Source: an uncultured Paracoccaceae bacterium
Lineage (GTDB): Bacteria > Pseudomonadota > Alphaproteobacteria > Rhodobacterales > Rhodobacteraceae
DNA: 64,000 bases
Assembly: GCA_938028765.1 (NCBI GenBank)
Contig: CALIZF010000001.1
Location: forward strand, 27,667 to 91,666
Direction: 5' to 3'
In this document: piece by piece, positions 1-8,786 of the stretch
Numbering within the stretch: the stretch's first letter is position 1
How the letters are laid out: every line of letters begins with the position of its first letter
Notes under the pieces: model-generated
What the model saw: only the letters and a program-made list of their open reading frames with translations
What the model was told of the DNA's origin: nothing
Database searches by the model: none
Position numbers and translations under genes: made by a program

Positions 1-1022
1 CCGTGCACCTCGACATCGTGGACTATCCGGGCGAATGGCTGGCCGACCTTGCGCTGATCGACACGCCCTACCAGGCCTGGGCCGAGGCCGCGCTGGCGCG
101 CCTCGCCGCGCGGCCCGAGGGCGCAGCCTACCGCGCGCAGGCGCTGGCCGAGCCGGCCGACGCCGCCCTCGACGAAAGCCGTGCCCGCGCCCTCGCCGCA
201 GCCTGGCGCGACACGCTCGCCGCGTTGCGCGCTGCCGGCTTCAGCGATGCCACGCCGGGGCGCGCGCTGATGCCCGGCGACCTCGAGGGATCGCCCGCGC
301 TGGCCTTCGCGCCGCTGCCGCGGCCGGCCGCCCCCCGCCGGGGTAGCCTCTGGCGAACGATGGAGGCGCGCTATGACGCCTACCGCGCCCGCGTCGTGAA
401 GCCGTTCTTCCGCGACCACTTCGCCCGCATCGACCGGCAGGTGGTGCTGATGGACGTGCTGGGCGCGATCCACGCCGGCCCGCAGGCGGTCGAGGACATG
501 CGTCGCGCGATGGCCGGCATCCTCGGCGCCTTCCGGCCCGGGCGGGGCGGTGTGCTGTCCAGCCTGATCCGCGGCATCCGGGTCGAGCGGATCCTGTTCG
601 CCGCCACCCGCGCCGACCACCTGCACCACAGCCAGCACGCCCGCCTCGCCGCGATCCTCGACGCCATGCTGGCCGAGGCGCGCGAGCGGGCGCGCTATGC
701 CGGCGCGCTGACCGCCGCAATGCCCATTGCCAGCCTGCGCGCCACGGTCGAGGCCGAGGCGACCCGCCATGGCCGCAGCGTGCAGGGCGTGCGCGGCACC
801 CTTCTGGGCACCGGCCGGCAGGCGATCCTCTATCCCGGAGAACTGCCGGCCGACCCCGCGCGCCTGCTTGCCCCCGCCCGCGACGGGGCGGACCGCTGGC
901 TCGACGCCGAATACGGGGTCATGGCTTTCGCGCCCGCGCGCATGACGCTCGCCCCCGGCGAAGGTCTGCCGCACATCCGGCTCGACCGGGCGGCGGAATT
1001 TCTCTTCGGCGACCGGCTCTAG
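1..1022 (+). CDS. ycjX: YcjX family P-loop ATPase (5' end missing)
   Basis: This is the C-terminal part of a DUF463/YcjX family ATPase. The frame is open from base 3 with no start, so the N-terminus, including the Walker A loop expected for the family, lies upstream of the window. The first visible residues carry the family's DYPGEW motif (about residue 7), and a G4-like ATRADH segment sits near residue 200. About 339 residues are visible; full-length members are usually somewhat under 500. The next gene starts 13 bases downstream and encodes the usual membrane partner, so the two form an operon. In enterobacteria the ycjX-ycjF pair follows the psp envelope-stress genes; the role here is not known. 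Family call is strong, function weak. Confidence 0.88.
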   Translation, partial: VHLDIVDYPGEWLADLALIDTPYQAWAEAALARLAARPEGAAYRAQALAEPADAALDESRARALAAAWRDTLAALRAAGFSDATPGRALMPGDLEGSPALAFAPLPRPAAPRRGSLWRTMEARYDAYRARVVKPFFRDHFARIDRQVVLMDVLGAIHAGPQAVEDMRRAMAGILGAFRPGRGGVLSSLIRGIRVERILFAATRADHLHHSQHARLAAILDAMLAEARERARYAGALTAAMPIASLRATVEAEATRHGRSVQGVRGTLLGTGRQAILYPGELPADPARLLAPARDGADRWLDAEYGVMAFAPARMTLAPGEGLPHIRLDRAAEFLFGDRL

Positions 1023-1035
1023 CGAAAGGCCCGCG

Positions 1036-2055
1036 ATGACAGACCGCGATCCCGAACCGCTTGCCCGCCCGCTGCTGATCGACCTCGGCCCCGAGGCCGC
1101 GCCGCCCTCGCCCGAGGCCGCCCCCCCGGTGCCCGAACCCGATCTGCCCGGCCCGCCCCCGCGCGTGGCCGCGACGCCCGCCGCCGGCGGGGCGGCGGGG
1201 CGTCTGTTCCTCTGGGCGGCCGGGGGGTTCCTGTCGCTGGCGTTGACCGTCGCGGTGGCCGATTTCGTGACCGGCCTGCTTGCGCGCAACGCTGTGCTGG
1301 CGGCCGTGGCCGGCGGTCTGGCCGCGCTGGCGTTCCTGGCCGCGCTGGCCCTCGCCTGGGGCGAATGGCGGGCGTGGCGGCGGCTCGGCCGGGTCGAGGA
1401 CCTGCGCGCCGCGGCCGAGGCGGCGGCGCTGTCGGGCGACCTCGGCGCTGCGCGCCGTGCCGTGGCCGGCGTCCGGGCGCTCTATGCCGGGCGGGCCGAG
1501 GCGGCCGACGCGCTGGCGCGCCACGCCGCGCAGGCCGAGGCGGTGCTGGATGCGGACGCCGCCCTCGCGCTGGCCGAGCGCCTGATCCTCGAAGGTCCGG
1601 ATGCGCAGGCGCGCCGCGCCGTCGAGGCGGCCGCGCGTCAGGTCGCGGCGGCGACCGCGCTGGTGCCGCTGGCGCTGGCGGACGTGGCGGTGGCGCTGGT
1701 CGCCAACCTGCGGATGATCCGGCAGATCGCGCAGATCTACGGCGGACGGGCCGGTACCGTCGGGTCGTGGCGCCTGTTCCGGCGGGTGTTCGCGCACCTC
1801 GCGGCCACCGGCGCGCTGGCGGTCGGGGACGACCTGATCGGATCGGTCGCGGGGGGCGGGATGGTGGCGAAACTGTCGCGCCGCTTCGGCGAGGGCGTGG
1901 TGAACGGCGCCCTGACCGCCCGCGTCGGGATCGCCGCGATCGAGGTCTGCCGGCCGCTGCCTTTCCGCGCGCTGGACCGCCCGGGCGTGTCGGGCACGGT
2001 GGGGCGGGCGCTTGCGGGCCTGTTCGGGCGCAACGGCGACGGCGCGCCCGGCTGA
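1036..2055 (+). CDS. ycjF: TIGR01620/DUF697 (YcjF-like) inner membrane protein
   Basis: A 339-residue membrane protein directly behind ycjX. It starts with a proline- and acid-rich cytoplasmic stretch (residues 1-50). Two hydrophobic segments follow at about 57-82 and 88-113, then an alanine-rich helical region and a C-terminal DUF697-type domain in which GSWRLFRRVF and a glycine-rich VAGGGMVAKL stretch can be read. This matches the TIGR01620/YcjF family, which is nearly always encoded beside ycjX. It probably anchors or partners the YcjX ATPase at the inner membrane. No catalytic motif is visible and the substrate is unknown. Confidence 0.85.
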   Translation: MTDRDPEPLARPLLIDLGPEAAPPSPEAAPPVPEPDLPGPPPRVAATPAAGGAAGRLFLWAAGGFLSLALTVAVADFVTGLLARNAVLAAVAGGLAALAFLAALALAWGEWRAWRRLGRVEDLRAAAEAAALSGDLGAARRAVAGVRALYAGRAEAADALARHAAQAEAVLDADAALALAERLILEGPDAQARRAVEAAARQVAAATALVPLALADVAVALVANLRMIRQIAQIYGGRAGTVGSWRLFRRVFAHLAATGALAVGDDLIGSVAGGGMVAKLSRRFGEGVVNGALTARVGIAAIEVCRPLPFRALDRPGVSGTVGRALAGLFGRNGDGAPG

Positions 2056-2212
2056 CGCACTGGACCGTCCCGCGCCTCCGCGCTATAGCGCGGCCCATGC
2101 GGAGACGCGCGGGCACCTTGCGAATTACCCGCCCGGCAGCCTGACCCCAGGCTGGCCGGGACACGCACGCCCCTGACGCCCAGGACCCCGCACGCCCGCA
2201 AGGATCGCCCAC

Positions 2213-5152
2213 ATGTGCGCCGACACGCCCGACTATCGCCCGACCGTCTTCCTGCCCGAGACCGACTTTCCCATGCGCGCGGGGCTGCCGCAGCGCGAAC
2301 CCGGCTGGCTGGCCCGCTGGGATGCGCTCGGCCTCTACGACCGGCTGCGCGACAAGGCCGCCGCCGCAGCCGCCGCCGGCCGCCCGCGGCCCGGCTTCGT
2401 GCTGCACGACGGCCCGCCCTATGCGAACGGCCATCTGCACATCGGGCACGCGCTGAACAAGATCCTGAAGGACATGGTGGTGCGCAGCCGCCAGATGCTG
2501 GGCCACGATGCGCGCTATGTCCCCGGCTGGGACTGCCACGGTCTGCCGATCGAGTGGAAGATCGAGGAGCAGTATCGCGCCAAGGGCCTGAACAAGGACG
2601 ACGTGGACGTGGTCGCCTTCCGCCAGGAATGCCGCCGGTTCGCCGAGGGCTGGGTGGAGGTGCAGCGCGCCGAGTTCCGGCGCCTCGGCGTGACCGGCAA
2701 CTGGGCCGACCCCTACCGCACGATGGACTACCACGCCGAGGCGGTGATCGCGGCCGAGTTCATGACCTTCCTGATGAACGGCAGCCTCTATCAGGGATCG
2801 AAGCCGGTGCTGTGGAGCCCGGTCGAGCGCACCGCGCTGGCCGAGGCCGAGGTGGAATACCACGACCATCAGAGCCACACGATCTGGGTGCCGTTCCGGG
2901 TGACCGCCGGCCCGGCAGCGCTCGCCGATGCCCGCGTCCTGATCTGGACCACCACGCCCTGGACGATCCCCTCGAACCGCGCGGTGGCCTTCAACCCTGC
3001 CATCGCCTATGGCCTCTACGAGGTCACGGGGCGGACCGAGGCCTCGAACGCCACAATCGGCGCGACCTACCTCGTCGCCGACGCCCTCGCAGAACCGGTG
3101 TTCGCGGCGGCGAAACTCGACGGCACCATGTGGCGGCGCCTGCGCGACGTGACGGCGGACGAACTCGGCGCGCTGACCCTCGCCCACCCCTTCCGCGACC
3201 TTGAGGGCGCCGCAGGCGAATGGGACTACCCCGTGCCCATGCTGCCCGGCGACCATGTGACGGACGAGGCGGGGACGGGCTTCGTCCACACCGCGCCCAG
3301 CCACGGCGACGACGACTATACGCTCGGCCAGCGGCACGGCCTGCCGATGACCTTCAACGTCGAGCCGGACGGGACGTTTCGCGCCGACCTGCCGCTGTTC
3401 GGGGGCCTTGCGATCCTGACGCCCGATGGCAAGGAAGGCCCGGCCAACGTCGCCGTCATCAAGGCGCTGCACGCGGCCGGGGCGCTGTTCGCCAAGGGCA
3501 GACTCAGGCATTCCTACCCGCATTCCTGGCGGTCGAAGGCGCCGCTGATCTACCGCAACACCCCGCAGTGGTTCGTCGCCATCGACCGGCCGCTCGACGA
3601 CGGCAAGGGCCAGCACGGCGACACGATCCGGGCGCGGGCGCTCGCCTCCATCGACCGGCTGGTGGCCTTCACCCCGCAGACGGGCCGCAACCGCCTGTCC
3701 AGCATGATCGCGGCGCGGCCGGACTGGGTTCTGAGCCGCCAGCGCGCCTGGGGCGTGCCCCTGACCTGCTTCACCCGGCGCGGCGTCCGGCCCGACCACC
3801 CCGAGTACCTGCTGCGCGACGCGCGCGTGAACGCCCGGATCGTCGCCGCCTTCGAGACGGAGGGGGCGGATGCCTGGTATGTGCCGGGCTTCAAGGAACG
3901 GGTGCTGGACGGGTTGCACGATCCCGCTGGCTTCGACCAGGTGTTCGACATCCTCGACGTCTGGTTCGACAGCGGATCGACCCATGCCTTCGTGCTGCGC
4001 GACCGGCCGGACGGCACCCCGGACGGGATCGCGGACCTCTACCTCGAAGGCACGGACCAGCACCGCGGGTGGTTCCATTCGTCGCTCCTGCAGGCCTGCG
4101 GCACGATCGGCCGGGCGCCCTACCGGGGCGTGCTGACGCACGGCTTCACGCTGGACGAGCGCGGCATGAAGATGTCGAAGTCGCTCGGCAACGTCATTGC
4201 CCCGCAGGCGGTGGTGGACCAGTACGGGGCCGATATCCTGCGTCTCTGGGTGGCGCAGACCGACTACACGCAGGACCAGCGCATCGGGCCCGAGATCCTG
4301 AAGGGCACCGCCGAAAGCTATCGACGGCTGCGCAACACCTTCCGCTTCCTTCTCGGCGCCTTGAAGGGCTGGGACGAGGGCGAGCGGGTGGATCCGGCCG
4401 CGATGCCCGGGCTCGAGCGGTGGATCCTTCACCGGCTGGCCGAGATCGACGGGCAGGTGCGCGCAGGCTATGCCGCCTACGACTTCCAGGGCGTCTTCCA
4501 GACGGTGTTCGCCTTTGCCACCGCGGATCTGTCGGCCTTCTGGTTCGACATCCGCAAGGATTCCCTCTACTGCGATCCGCCGGGCAGCCTGCGCCGGCGC
4601 GCGGTGCGGACGGCGATGGATCTGGTTTTCCATCGCCTCGTGACCTGGATCGCCCCGGTCCTCGCGTTCACGGCCGAGGAGGTTTGGCTGTCGCGCTTCC
4701 CGGACGACGCGGGCAGCGTGCACCTGCAGGACTTCCCCGAAACCCCCGCCGCGTGGCGGGACGACGCGCTGGCCGCGCAGTGGGACCGCATCCGCGCAGT
4801 GCGCCGCGTGGTGACCGCTGCCCTCGAGGTACAGCGGACGGCCAAGGTCATCGGTGCCTCGCTGGAAGCAGCACCGGTCGTCCATGTCGAGAATGCGGGC
4901 GACCGCGCCGCGCTGGCTGCGACAGACTTCGCCGATGTGTGCATCGTCTCGGCGGTGCAGGTGACGGGCGATCCCGCGCCGGCCGAGGCGTTCCGCCTGC
5001 CCGAGGTGCCGGGCGTGGGCGTGGTGTTCGAGCTTGCGCCGGGCGAAAAGTGCCAGCGGTGCTGGAAGATCCTGCCGGACGTCGGCAGCCACCGCTACCC
5101 CGGCACGTGCGCCCGCTGCAACGATGCCCTCGGCCGCGCCGCCGCCGGATGA
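2213..5152 (+). CDS. ileS: Isoleucyl-tRNA synthetase
   Basis: A class I aminoacyl-tRNA synthetase of 979 residues that charges tRNA-Ile in the cytoplasm. The HIGH signature is at residues 76-79 (in NGHLHIGHA) and KMSKS at 653-657. The C-terminal zinc module is intact, with cysteines at about 947, 950, 966 and 969. The connective editing domain lies between the two signatures, with the TTTPWTIPSN motif typical of IleRS. The start ATG follows AAGGA at a suitable distance. The 157 bases upstream hold no other gene and I could not pick a convincing promoter there. The small DUF3253 gene overlaps its 3' end. Length and motifs are normal. Confidence 0.98.
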   Translation: MCADTPDYRPTVFLPETDFPMRAGLPQREPGWLARWDALGLYDRLRDKAAAAAAAGRPRPGFVLHDGPPYANGHLHIGHALNKILKDMVVRSRQMLGHDARYVPGWDCHGLPIEWKIEEQYRAKGLNKDDVDVVAFRQECRRFAEGWVEVQRAEFRRLGVTGNWADPYRTMDYHAEAVIAAEFMTFLMNGSLYQGSKPVLWSPVERTALAEAEVEYHDHQSHTIWVPFRVTAGPAALADARVLIWTTTPWTIPSNRAVAFNPAIAYGLYEVTGRTEASNATIGATYLVADALAEPVFAAAKLDGTMWRRLRDVTADELGALTLAHPFRDLEGAAGEWDYPVPMLPGDHVTDEAGTGFVHTAPSHGDDDYTLGQRHGLPMTFNVEPDGTFRADLPLFGGLAILTPDGKEGPANVAVIKALHAAGALFAKGRLRHSYPHSWRSKAPLIYRNTPQWFVAIDRPLDDGKGQHGDTIRARALASIDRLVAFTPQTGRNRLSSMIAARPDWVLSRQRAWGVPLTCFTRRGVRPDHPEYLLRDARVNARIVAAFETEGADAWYVPGFKERVLDGLHDPAGFDQVFDILDVWFDSGSTHAFVLRDRPDGTPDGIADLYLEGTDQHRGWFHSSLLQACGTIGRAPYRGVLTHGFTLDERGMKMSKSLGNVIAPQAVVDQYGADILRLWVAQTDYTQDQRIGPEILKGTAESYRRLRNTFRFLLGALKGWDEGERVDPAAMPGLERWILHRLAEIDGQVRAGYAAYDFQGVFQTVFAFATADLSAFWFDIRKDSLYCDPPGSLRRRAVRTAMDLVFHRLVTWIAPVLAFTAEEVWLSRFPDDAGSVHLQDFPETPAAWRDDALAAQWDRIRAVRRVVTAALEVQRTAKVIGASLEAAPVVHVENAGDRAALAATDFADVCIVSAVQVTGDPAPAEAFRLPEVPGVGVVFELAPGEKCQRCWKILPDVGSHRYPGTCARCNDALGRAAAG

Positions 5153-5396
5153 GGCGATCCGCGCCGTCTTGACGGGCCTTGCCCGGCAGCGCGGCGCGGG
5201 GCGCAGCTTCTGCCCGTCGGAAGCGGCGCAGGCCCTCGCCGCGGACTGGCGCCCGCTGATGCCTGCGGTGCGCCGCGTGGCCGCCGCGATGCAGGCCGAG
5301 GGGGCGCTGCGGGCGACGCAGCGGGGCGCCCCGGCCGATCCCCTGACCGCGCGCGGGCCGATCCGCCTTGCCCTGCCGGACCCGCGCGGCGGGTGA
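5124..5396 (+). CDS. DUF3253 family protein
   Basis: A small protein of 90 residues whose ATG lies inside the end of ileS, an overlap of 29 bases in another frame, so it is probably translated by coupling. The sequence has the DUF3253 pattern: an AIRAVL helix, a GRSFCPSEAAQAL motif (about residues 22-34), a W, then a helix with QAEGALRATQRG and a short basic wing, as in a small winged-helix fold. The family is widespread in alphaproteobacteria and of unknown function; a nucleic-acid-binding role is possible from the fold only. In-frame codons upstream of 5124 lie within ileS and look like shadow sequence, so this start is preferred. Confidence 0.8.
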   Translation: MPSAAPPPDEAIRAVLTGLARQRGAGRSFCPSEAAQALAADWRPLMPAVRRVAAAMQAEGALRATQRGAPADPLTARGPIRLALPDPRGG

Positions 5397-5430
5397 CGCC
5401 CGCGCCGCGCCTGCCCCTCGGACCTCCGAC

Positions 5431-6150
5431 TCAGACCCCCGAGGCGCGGCCGGACCGGTCGCGGGTCGCCGGAAAGACCTGCTGCATGATCCCGACCAGC
5501 AGAAGATAGACCGATGCGATCAGAAGCCCCGTTCCCGCCCAGCTTTCGCGGTGGAAGTCGCCCCAGGCCGACCAGGCTGCGAAGACGGTCCAGGCCAGCG
5601 CGACGGGCAGCGTCACCCGCCGCCAGCGGGCGGTGCGCACGGGATGGACGAACTTCAGCGGCGTGAACATCGCCCCCGCCAGCACCACCACCAGCCCCAG
5701 GGTCACCCAGTAGCCGGGCTCGAGCGCGAAGATGACGACCGCCACCATGTTCCAGCACGCCGGGAAGCCCGAAAAGGAATTGTCTTTCGTCTTCATCCGC
5801 GTGTCGGCGAAGTAGAGCGCCGAGGCGAAGGTGATGACGATGATCACCGCCCACCCCGTCCAGCCCGGCAGCAGGCCGCTGGCGAACAGGGCGTAGGCCG
5901 GGATGAACACATAGGTAAGGTAGTCGATGATCAGGTCGAGCAGCACGCCGTCGATCTGCGGCGCATGCAGCTTGACGCCGTAACGGCGGGCAAGCGGACC
6001 GTCGATGCCATCGACCACGAAGGCGACGACCAGCCACAGGAACATCAGGCTCCAGTTCGCCTGCACCGCGGCAAGGAGGGCGAGCATCGAGAAGACCGCC
6101 CCCGTGGCGGTCAAGAGATGCACCGAATAGGCTTTCACGCGGGGTGTCAT
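5431..6150 (-). CDS. pcs: Phosphatidylcholine synthase
   Basis: A 239-residue integral membrane enzyme of the CDP-alcohol phosphatidyltransferase family, which makes phosphatidylcholine in one step from choline and CDP-diacylglycerol. The catalytic signature DG-x2-AR-x8-G-x3-D-x3-D is spread over VVDGIDGPLARRYGVKL and DGVLLDLIIDYLTY (about residues 46-82). Six or more hydrophobic segments follow, and the length is that of rhizobial Pcs. The start ATG was chosen at MTPRVKAYSVH because the stretch before it is not hydrophobic or conserved-looking. It is convergent with ileS and lies 55 bases from xerC, which shares its direction but is not obviously related. Confidence 0.93.
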   Translation of the reverse strand: MTPRVKAYSVHLLTATGAVFSMLALLAAVQANWSLMFLWLVVAFVVDGIDGPLARRYGVKLHAPQIDGVLLDLIIDYLTYVFIPAYALFASGLLPGWTGWAVIIVITFASALYFADTRMKTKDNSFSGFPACWNMVAVVIFALEPGYWVTLGLVVVLAGAMFTPLKFVHPVRTARWRRVTLPVALAWTVFAAWSAWGDFHRESWAGTGLLIASVYLLLVGIMQQVFPATRDRSGRASGV

Positions 6151-6205
6151 CGGCGTGTCATGCCCCGGCGAGCGGCGCGATGCAACGCGCCTTGCCGGCG
6201 CGGCC

Positions 6206-7141
6206 TCACCCGCGCGGATGCGCGGCGGCATAAACCTCGATCAGGCGCGCCGCGTCCACGGCGGTATAGCCCTGCGTGGTGGCAAGCGAGGCGTGACCGA
6301 GAAGCTCCTGGATGGTGCGCAGGTCGCCCCCGGCCGACAGCAGATGTGTGGCAAAGCTGTGGCGCAGCGCATGGGGCGTCGCCGTCGCGGGCAGGCCGAG
6401 GCGCGCCCGCGCCCGTTCCATCGCGGCCTGGATCAGGCGCGCGTGCAGAGGCCCGCCGCGCGCGCCGCGGAAGAGCGGGCCCTCGGGCGCAAGATCGAAG
6501 GGGCAGAGGGCGGCATAGCGGGCGACCGCCGCCTGCGCCGCGGGCAGGACGGGGACGATCCGGGTGCGCCCGCCCTTGCCGCGGATCCTGAGCGTGTCGG
6601 GCAGGGGCAGTTCCGCGCCCGTCAGCGACAGCGCCTCGGATATCCGCAGGCCGCAGGCGTAAAGCAGCGTGGCCACCGCCACGTCGCGCGCCGCGATCCA
6701 GTCCGCGCGCGCATCGTCCCCGACCGCGCCGATGACGAGACGCGCCCCGTCCTCGGACAGCGGGCGGGGCAGCTTGCGCCGGTAGCGGGGCGCGCGGGCC
6801 GACAGGACGGCGGTCGCGTCCGCCCCCTCGCGGTCCATCAGCCAGCGGGTGAAGGCCTTCACCGCCGACAGCCGCCGCGCCATGGTGCGGGCCGACACGC
6901 CCCGGCCCTGTTCATGCGCCATGAAGGCGCGCAGGTCGGCCTGCGGCAGCGCGGCCACGGCCGCCGGCCCTTCCGGGCCGCGATGACCGGCGAGGAACGA
7001 CAGGTAACGCGCCACATCGTCGCCGTAAGCGCGCACCGTTCCCGCCGCCCGGCCCTTGGCCTGCAGGGCCTGCGTCCAGTCCGCCAGCGCCGCGCGCAGC
7101 GCGGCCGACGGCATCGCCGGTGACGGTGCCCCGTCGGTCAC
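6206..7141 (-). CDS. xerC: Tyrosine recombinase XerC
   Basis: A site-specific tyrosine recombinase of about 311 residues that resolves chromosome dimers at dif together with XerD. The N-terminal SAM-like core-binding domain spans about 10-105. The catalytic residues are visible: Arg in CGLRISEAL, the HALRHSFATHLL box with His and Arg, a later LLGHASLATTQ and the nucleophile Tyr in GYT near the C-terminus. The proposed start is a GTG whose bases overlap the DUF484 stop (GTGA), giving translational coupling; an ATG nine codons later is an alternative. The DUF484-xerC pairing is the conserved order in proteobacteria. Confidence 0.93.
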   Translation of the reverse strand: MTDGAPSPAMPSAALRAALADWTQALQAKGRAAGTVRAYGDDVARYLSFLAGHRGPEGPAAVAALPQADLRAFMAHEQGRGVSARTMARRLSAVKAFTRWLMDREGADATAVLSARAPRYRRKLPRPLSEDGARLVIGAVGDDARADWIAARDVAVATLLYACGLRISEALSLTGAELPLPDTLRIRGKGGRTRIVPVLPAAQAAVARYAALCPFDLAPEGPLFRGARGGPLHARLIQAAMERARARLGLPATATPHALRHSFATHLLSAGGDLRTIQELLGHASLATTQGYTAVDAARLIEVYAAAHPRG

Positions 7142-7845
7142 GCCAGGAACCGGCGCATCTGCCGCTCGAACACGCCGGCGAACACGGCCAGAAGGTCGGT
7201 CCCCTGTGCGGGGCGGAACTTGTGGGGATCCTCGGCGCCGAGCGCCAGCATCCCCGGCAGCCGTCCGGGGCCGAGATCGAGGCGCATCAGCGCCTCGGAT
7301 CGCACGTCCGCGGCGCGGTCGCCGTGGACGCGGCCGTTGTCGGGGATCGCCTGCCGCAGCACGACCGGCCGCCCCTGCGCGCCCCGCCCCATGTAGGCGG
7401 CGACATAGCCCGGCTCGGTCACGCACAGCAGACCGCCAAGGCGCATCAGCGCGGGATCGCCGCCTTCGGTGCTTTCCAGCACCAGCCGCACCGAGTCGAC
7501 CCGCAACGCCGCCGCCACCGGCCCTTGCAGCGCGGCGAGGAACCCGGTGAAGGCCGCCGGTTCCAGCAGGGCGAGGATCGCGCGGTGGACGATGTTGGTC
7601 GCGGCGAGATTGTCGTAGGCCGCAGCGATGACGCTGCGATGCGTCGCCTCCAGCCGGTCGAGCCGCGCCTCAAGCCGCTTCATCGCCACGCCGCGCAGAT
7701 CGACCACATTGCCACCCATCGCGCGCTCGTTCGCGGCGATCAGCGCGCCCATCAGGTCGGGATCCTCGAGCACCAGCTCTGGCCGGGCGATGATCAGGTC
7801 GCGCACCTCGTCGGCCAGCCCGACCGCCCGCGCCGTATCCGCCAT
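7138..7845 (-). CDS. DUF484 family protein
   Basis: A 235-residue cytoplasmic protein of the DUF484 family, which has a GAF-like fold and usually precedes xerC. Features seen are an N-terminal helical segment (residues 1-60) with LIIARPELVLEDPDLM, a short coiled region around RLEARLDRLEATHR, and a C-terminal GAF-like part ending LGAEDPHKFRPAQGTDLL and a final helix. The start ATG is preceded by GGAGGA. The xerC start overlaps its stop. The biochemical function of DUF484 is unknown. It lies 53 bases downstream of the transaldolase gene. Confidence 0.9.
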   Translation of the reverse strand: MADTARAVGLADEVRDLIIARPELVLEDPDLMGALIAANERAMGGNVVDLRGVAMKRLEARLDRLEATHRSVIAAAYDNLAATNIVHRAILALLEPAAFTGFLAALQGPVAAALRVDSVRLVLESTEGGDPALMRLGGLLCVTEPGYVAAYMGRGAQGRPVVLRQAIPDNGRVHGDRAADVRSEALMRLDLGPGRLPGMLALGAEDPHKFRPAQGTDLLAVFAGVFERQMRRFLA

Positions 7846-7898
7846 GCCCGTCCTCCGCCTGTCCCGCCCGTGGTTTTTCCGCCGACACTACACCGGTT

Positions 7899-8552
7899 TC
7901 ACAGGATTTTCTGCCCCGTTTTTCGCCAGTCCGCCAGGAACTGGTCCAGCCCCCGGTCGGTCAGGGGATGGGACGCCAGCGCCTTGATCACCGCCGGCGG
8001 GGCCGTCATCACGTCGGCGCCGATCCTGGCCGCCTCGGCCACATGGTTCACGCTGCGGATCGAGGCGGCGAGGATCTGCGTTCTGAAGTCGTAGTTGTCA
8101 TAGACCTGCCGGATGCCGGCGATCAGCTGCATCCCGTCGAGATTGATGTCGTCGAGCCGTCCGACAAAGGGGCTGACGAAGGTCGCCCCCGCCTTGGCCG
8201 CCAGCAGCGCCTGGTTGACGCTGAAACAGAGCGTGACGTTGACCATGAACCCCTCGCCCGTCAGCACCTTGCAGGCCCTGAGGCCGTCCCAGGTCAGCGG
8301 CAGCTTCACAGCGATGTTGGGCGCGATGGCCGCGAGGCGCCGCCCCTCGGCGATCATCGCCGCCGCCTCGGTCGCCACGACCTCGGCCGAGACGGGGCCC
8401 TCGACGATCCCGCAGATCTCGCGCGTGACCTCGACGATGTCGCGGCCCGACTTCAAGATCAGCGACGGGTTGGTGGTGACGCCGTCGGCCATGCCGAGTT
8501 CGGCAAGCTCGCGGATCGCGGCGACATCGGCGGTATCGACGAAGAACTTCAT
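7899..8552 (-). CDS. fsa: Transaldolase / fructose-6-phosphate aldolase family
   Basis: A 217-residue class I Schiff-base aldolase of the small transaldolase (TalC/FSA) type. It begins [10 protein letters not shown], with the GVTTNPSLI motif at about residues 25-33 and the Schiff-base lysine in [12 protein letters not shown] near 85. [11 protein letters not shown] and a later ILAASIRS segment are also family landmarks. Most alphaproteobacterial members act as transaldolase in the non-oxidative pentose phosphate pathway, and sequence alone does not separate this from fructose-6-phosphate aldolase activity. CAGGAG stands before the ATG. The region upstream holds the three-copy repeat and then divergent priA. 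Confidence 0.95.
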   Translation of the reverse strand: MKFFVDTADVAAIRELAELGMADGVTTNPSLILKSGRDIVEVTREICGIVEGPVSAEVVATEAAAMIAEGRRLAAIAPNIAVKLPLTWDGLRACKVLTGEGFMVNVTLCFSVNQALLAAKAGATFVSPFVGRLDDINLDGMQLIAGIRQVYDNYDFRTQILAASIRSVNHVAEAARIGADVMTAPPAVIKALASHPLTDRGLDQFLADWRKTGQKIL

Positions 8553-8595
8553 CGGCGGCACTCCTGCAGGTTCGCGCCCGTGATAGCGCGGGGCG

Positions 8596-8736
8596 GTCCC
8601 GCGCGCGAGGGGGGGCGAGTCGAGCGGCTCGGAGACGACGAGGCGGCGGGCGGCGGTCCCGCGCGCGAGGGGGGGGGCGACCTCGCTCAGGCCGCGATCC
8701 GCGCCTACTTGCACAGCTGTCCCGCGCGCGAGGGGG
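8596..8736. repeat. Three-copy GC-rich repeat with about 60-bp spacing
   Basis: The 18-base core GTCCCGCGCGCGAGGGGG occurs at 8596-8613, 8656-8673 and 8719-8736, spaced 60 and 63 bases. The first two copies share a longer flank (GGCGG before, CGA after). The G tract after the A varies: seven, nine and five Gs. The stretches between copies, about 42-45 bases, are unrelated to each other. The core can form a short stem (CCC/GGG) around a GCGCGCGA middle. The arrangement recalls a very short or decayed CRISPR array, whose type I-E form has a period near 61, but no leader or cas gene is near, the copies are short and the spacing is not constant. It fills most of the fsa-priA intergenic region. 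Confidence 0.75.
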
Positions 8737-8786
8737 CGCGACAGGTAGGGGGTGCAGCGCGGCGCGCGCGCTGCTAGTGATCTGGC

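Noticed and set aside
1019..6037. A 1672-codon open frame on the minus strand opposite ycjF and ileS
   Set aside because: It lies antisense to clear genes, its protein is rich in Arg, Gly and Pro with no domain, and such frames are expected at this GC content. Only its end, in a different frame, overlaps pcs.
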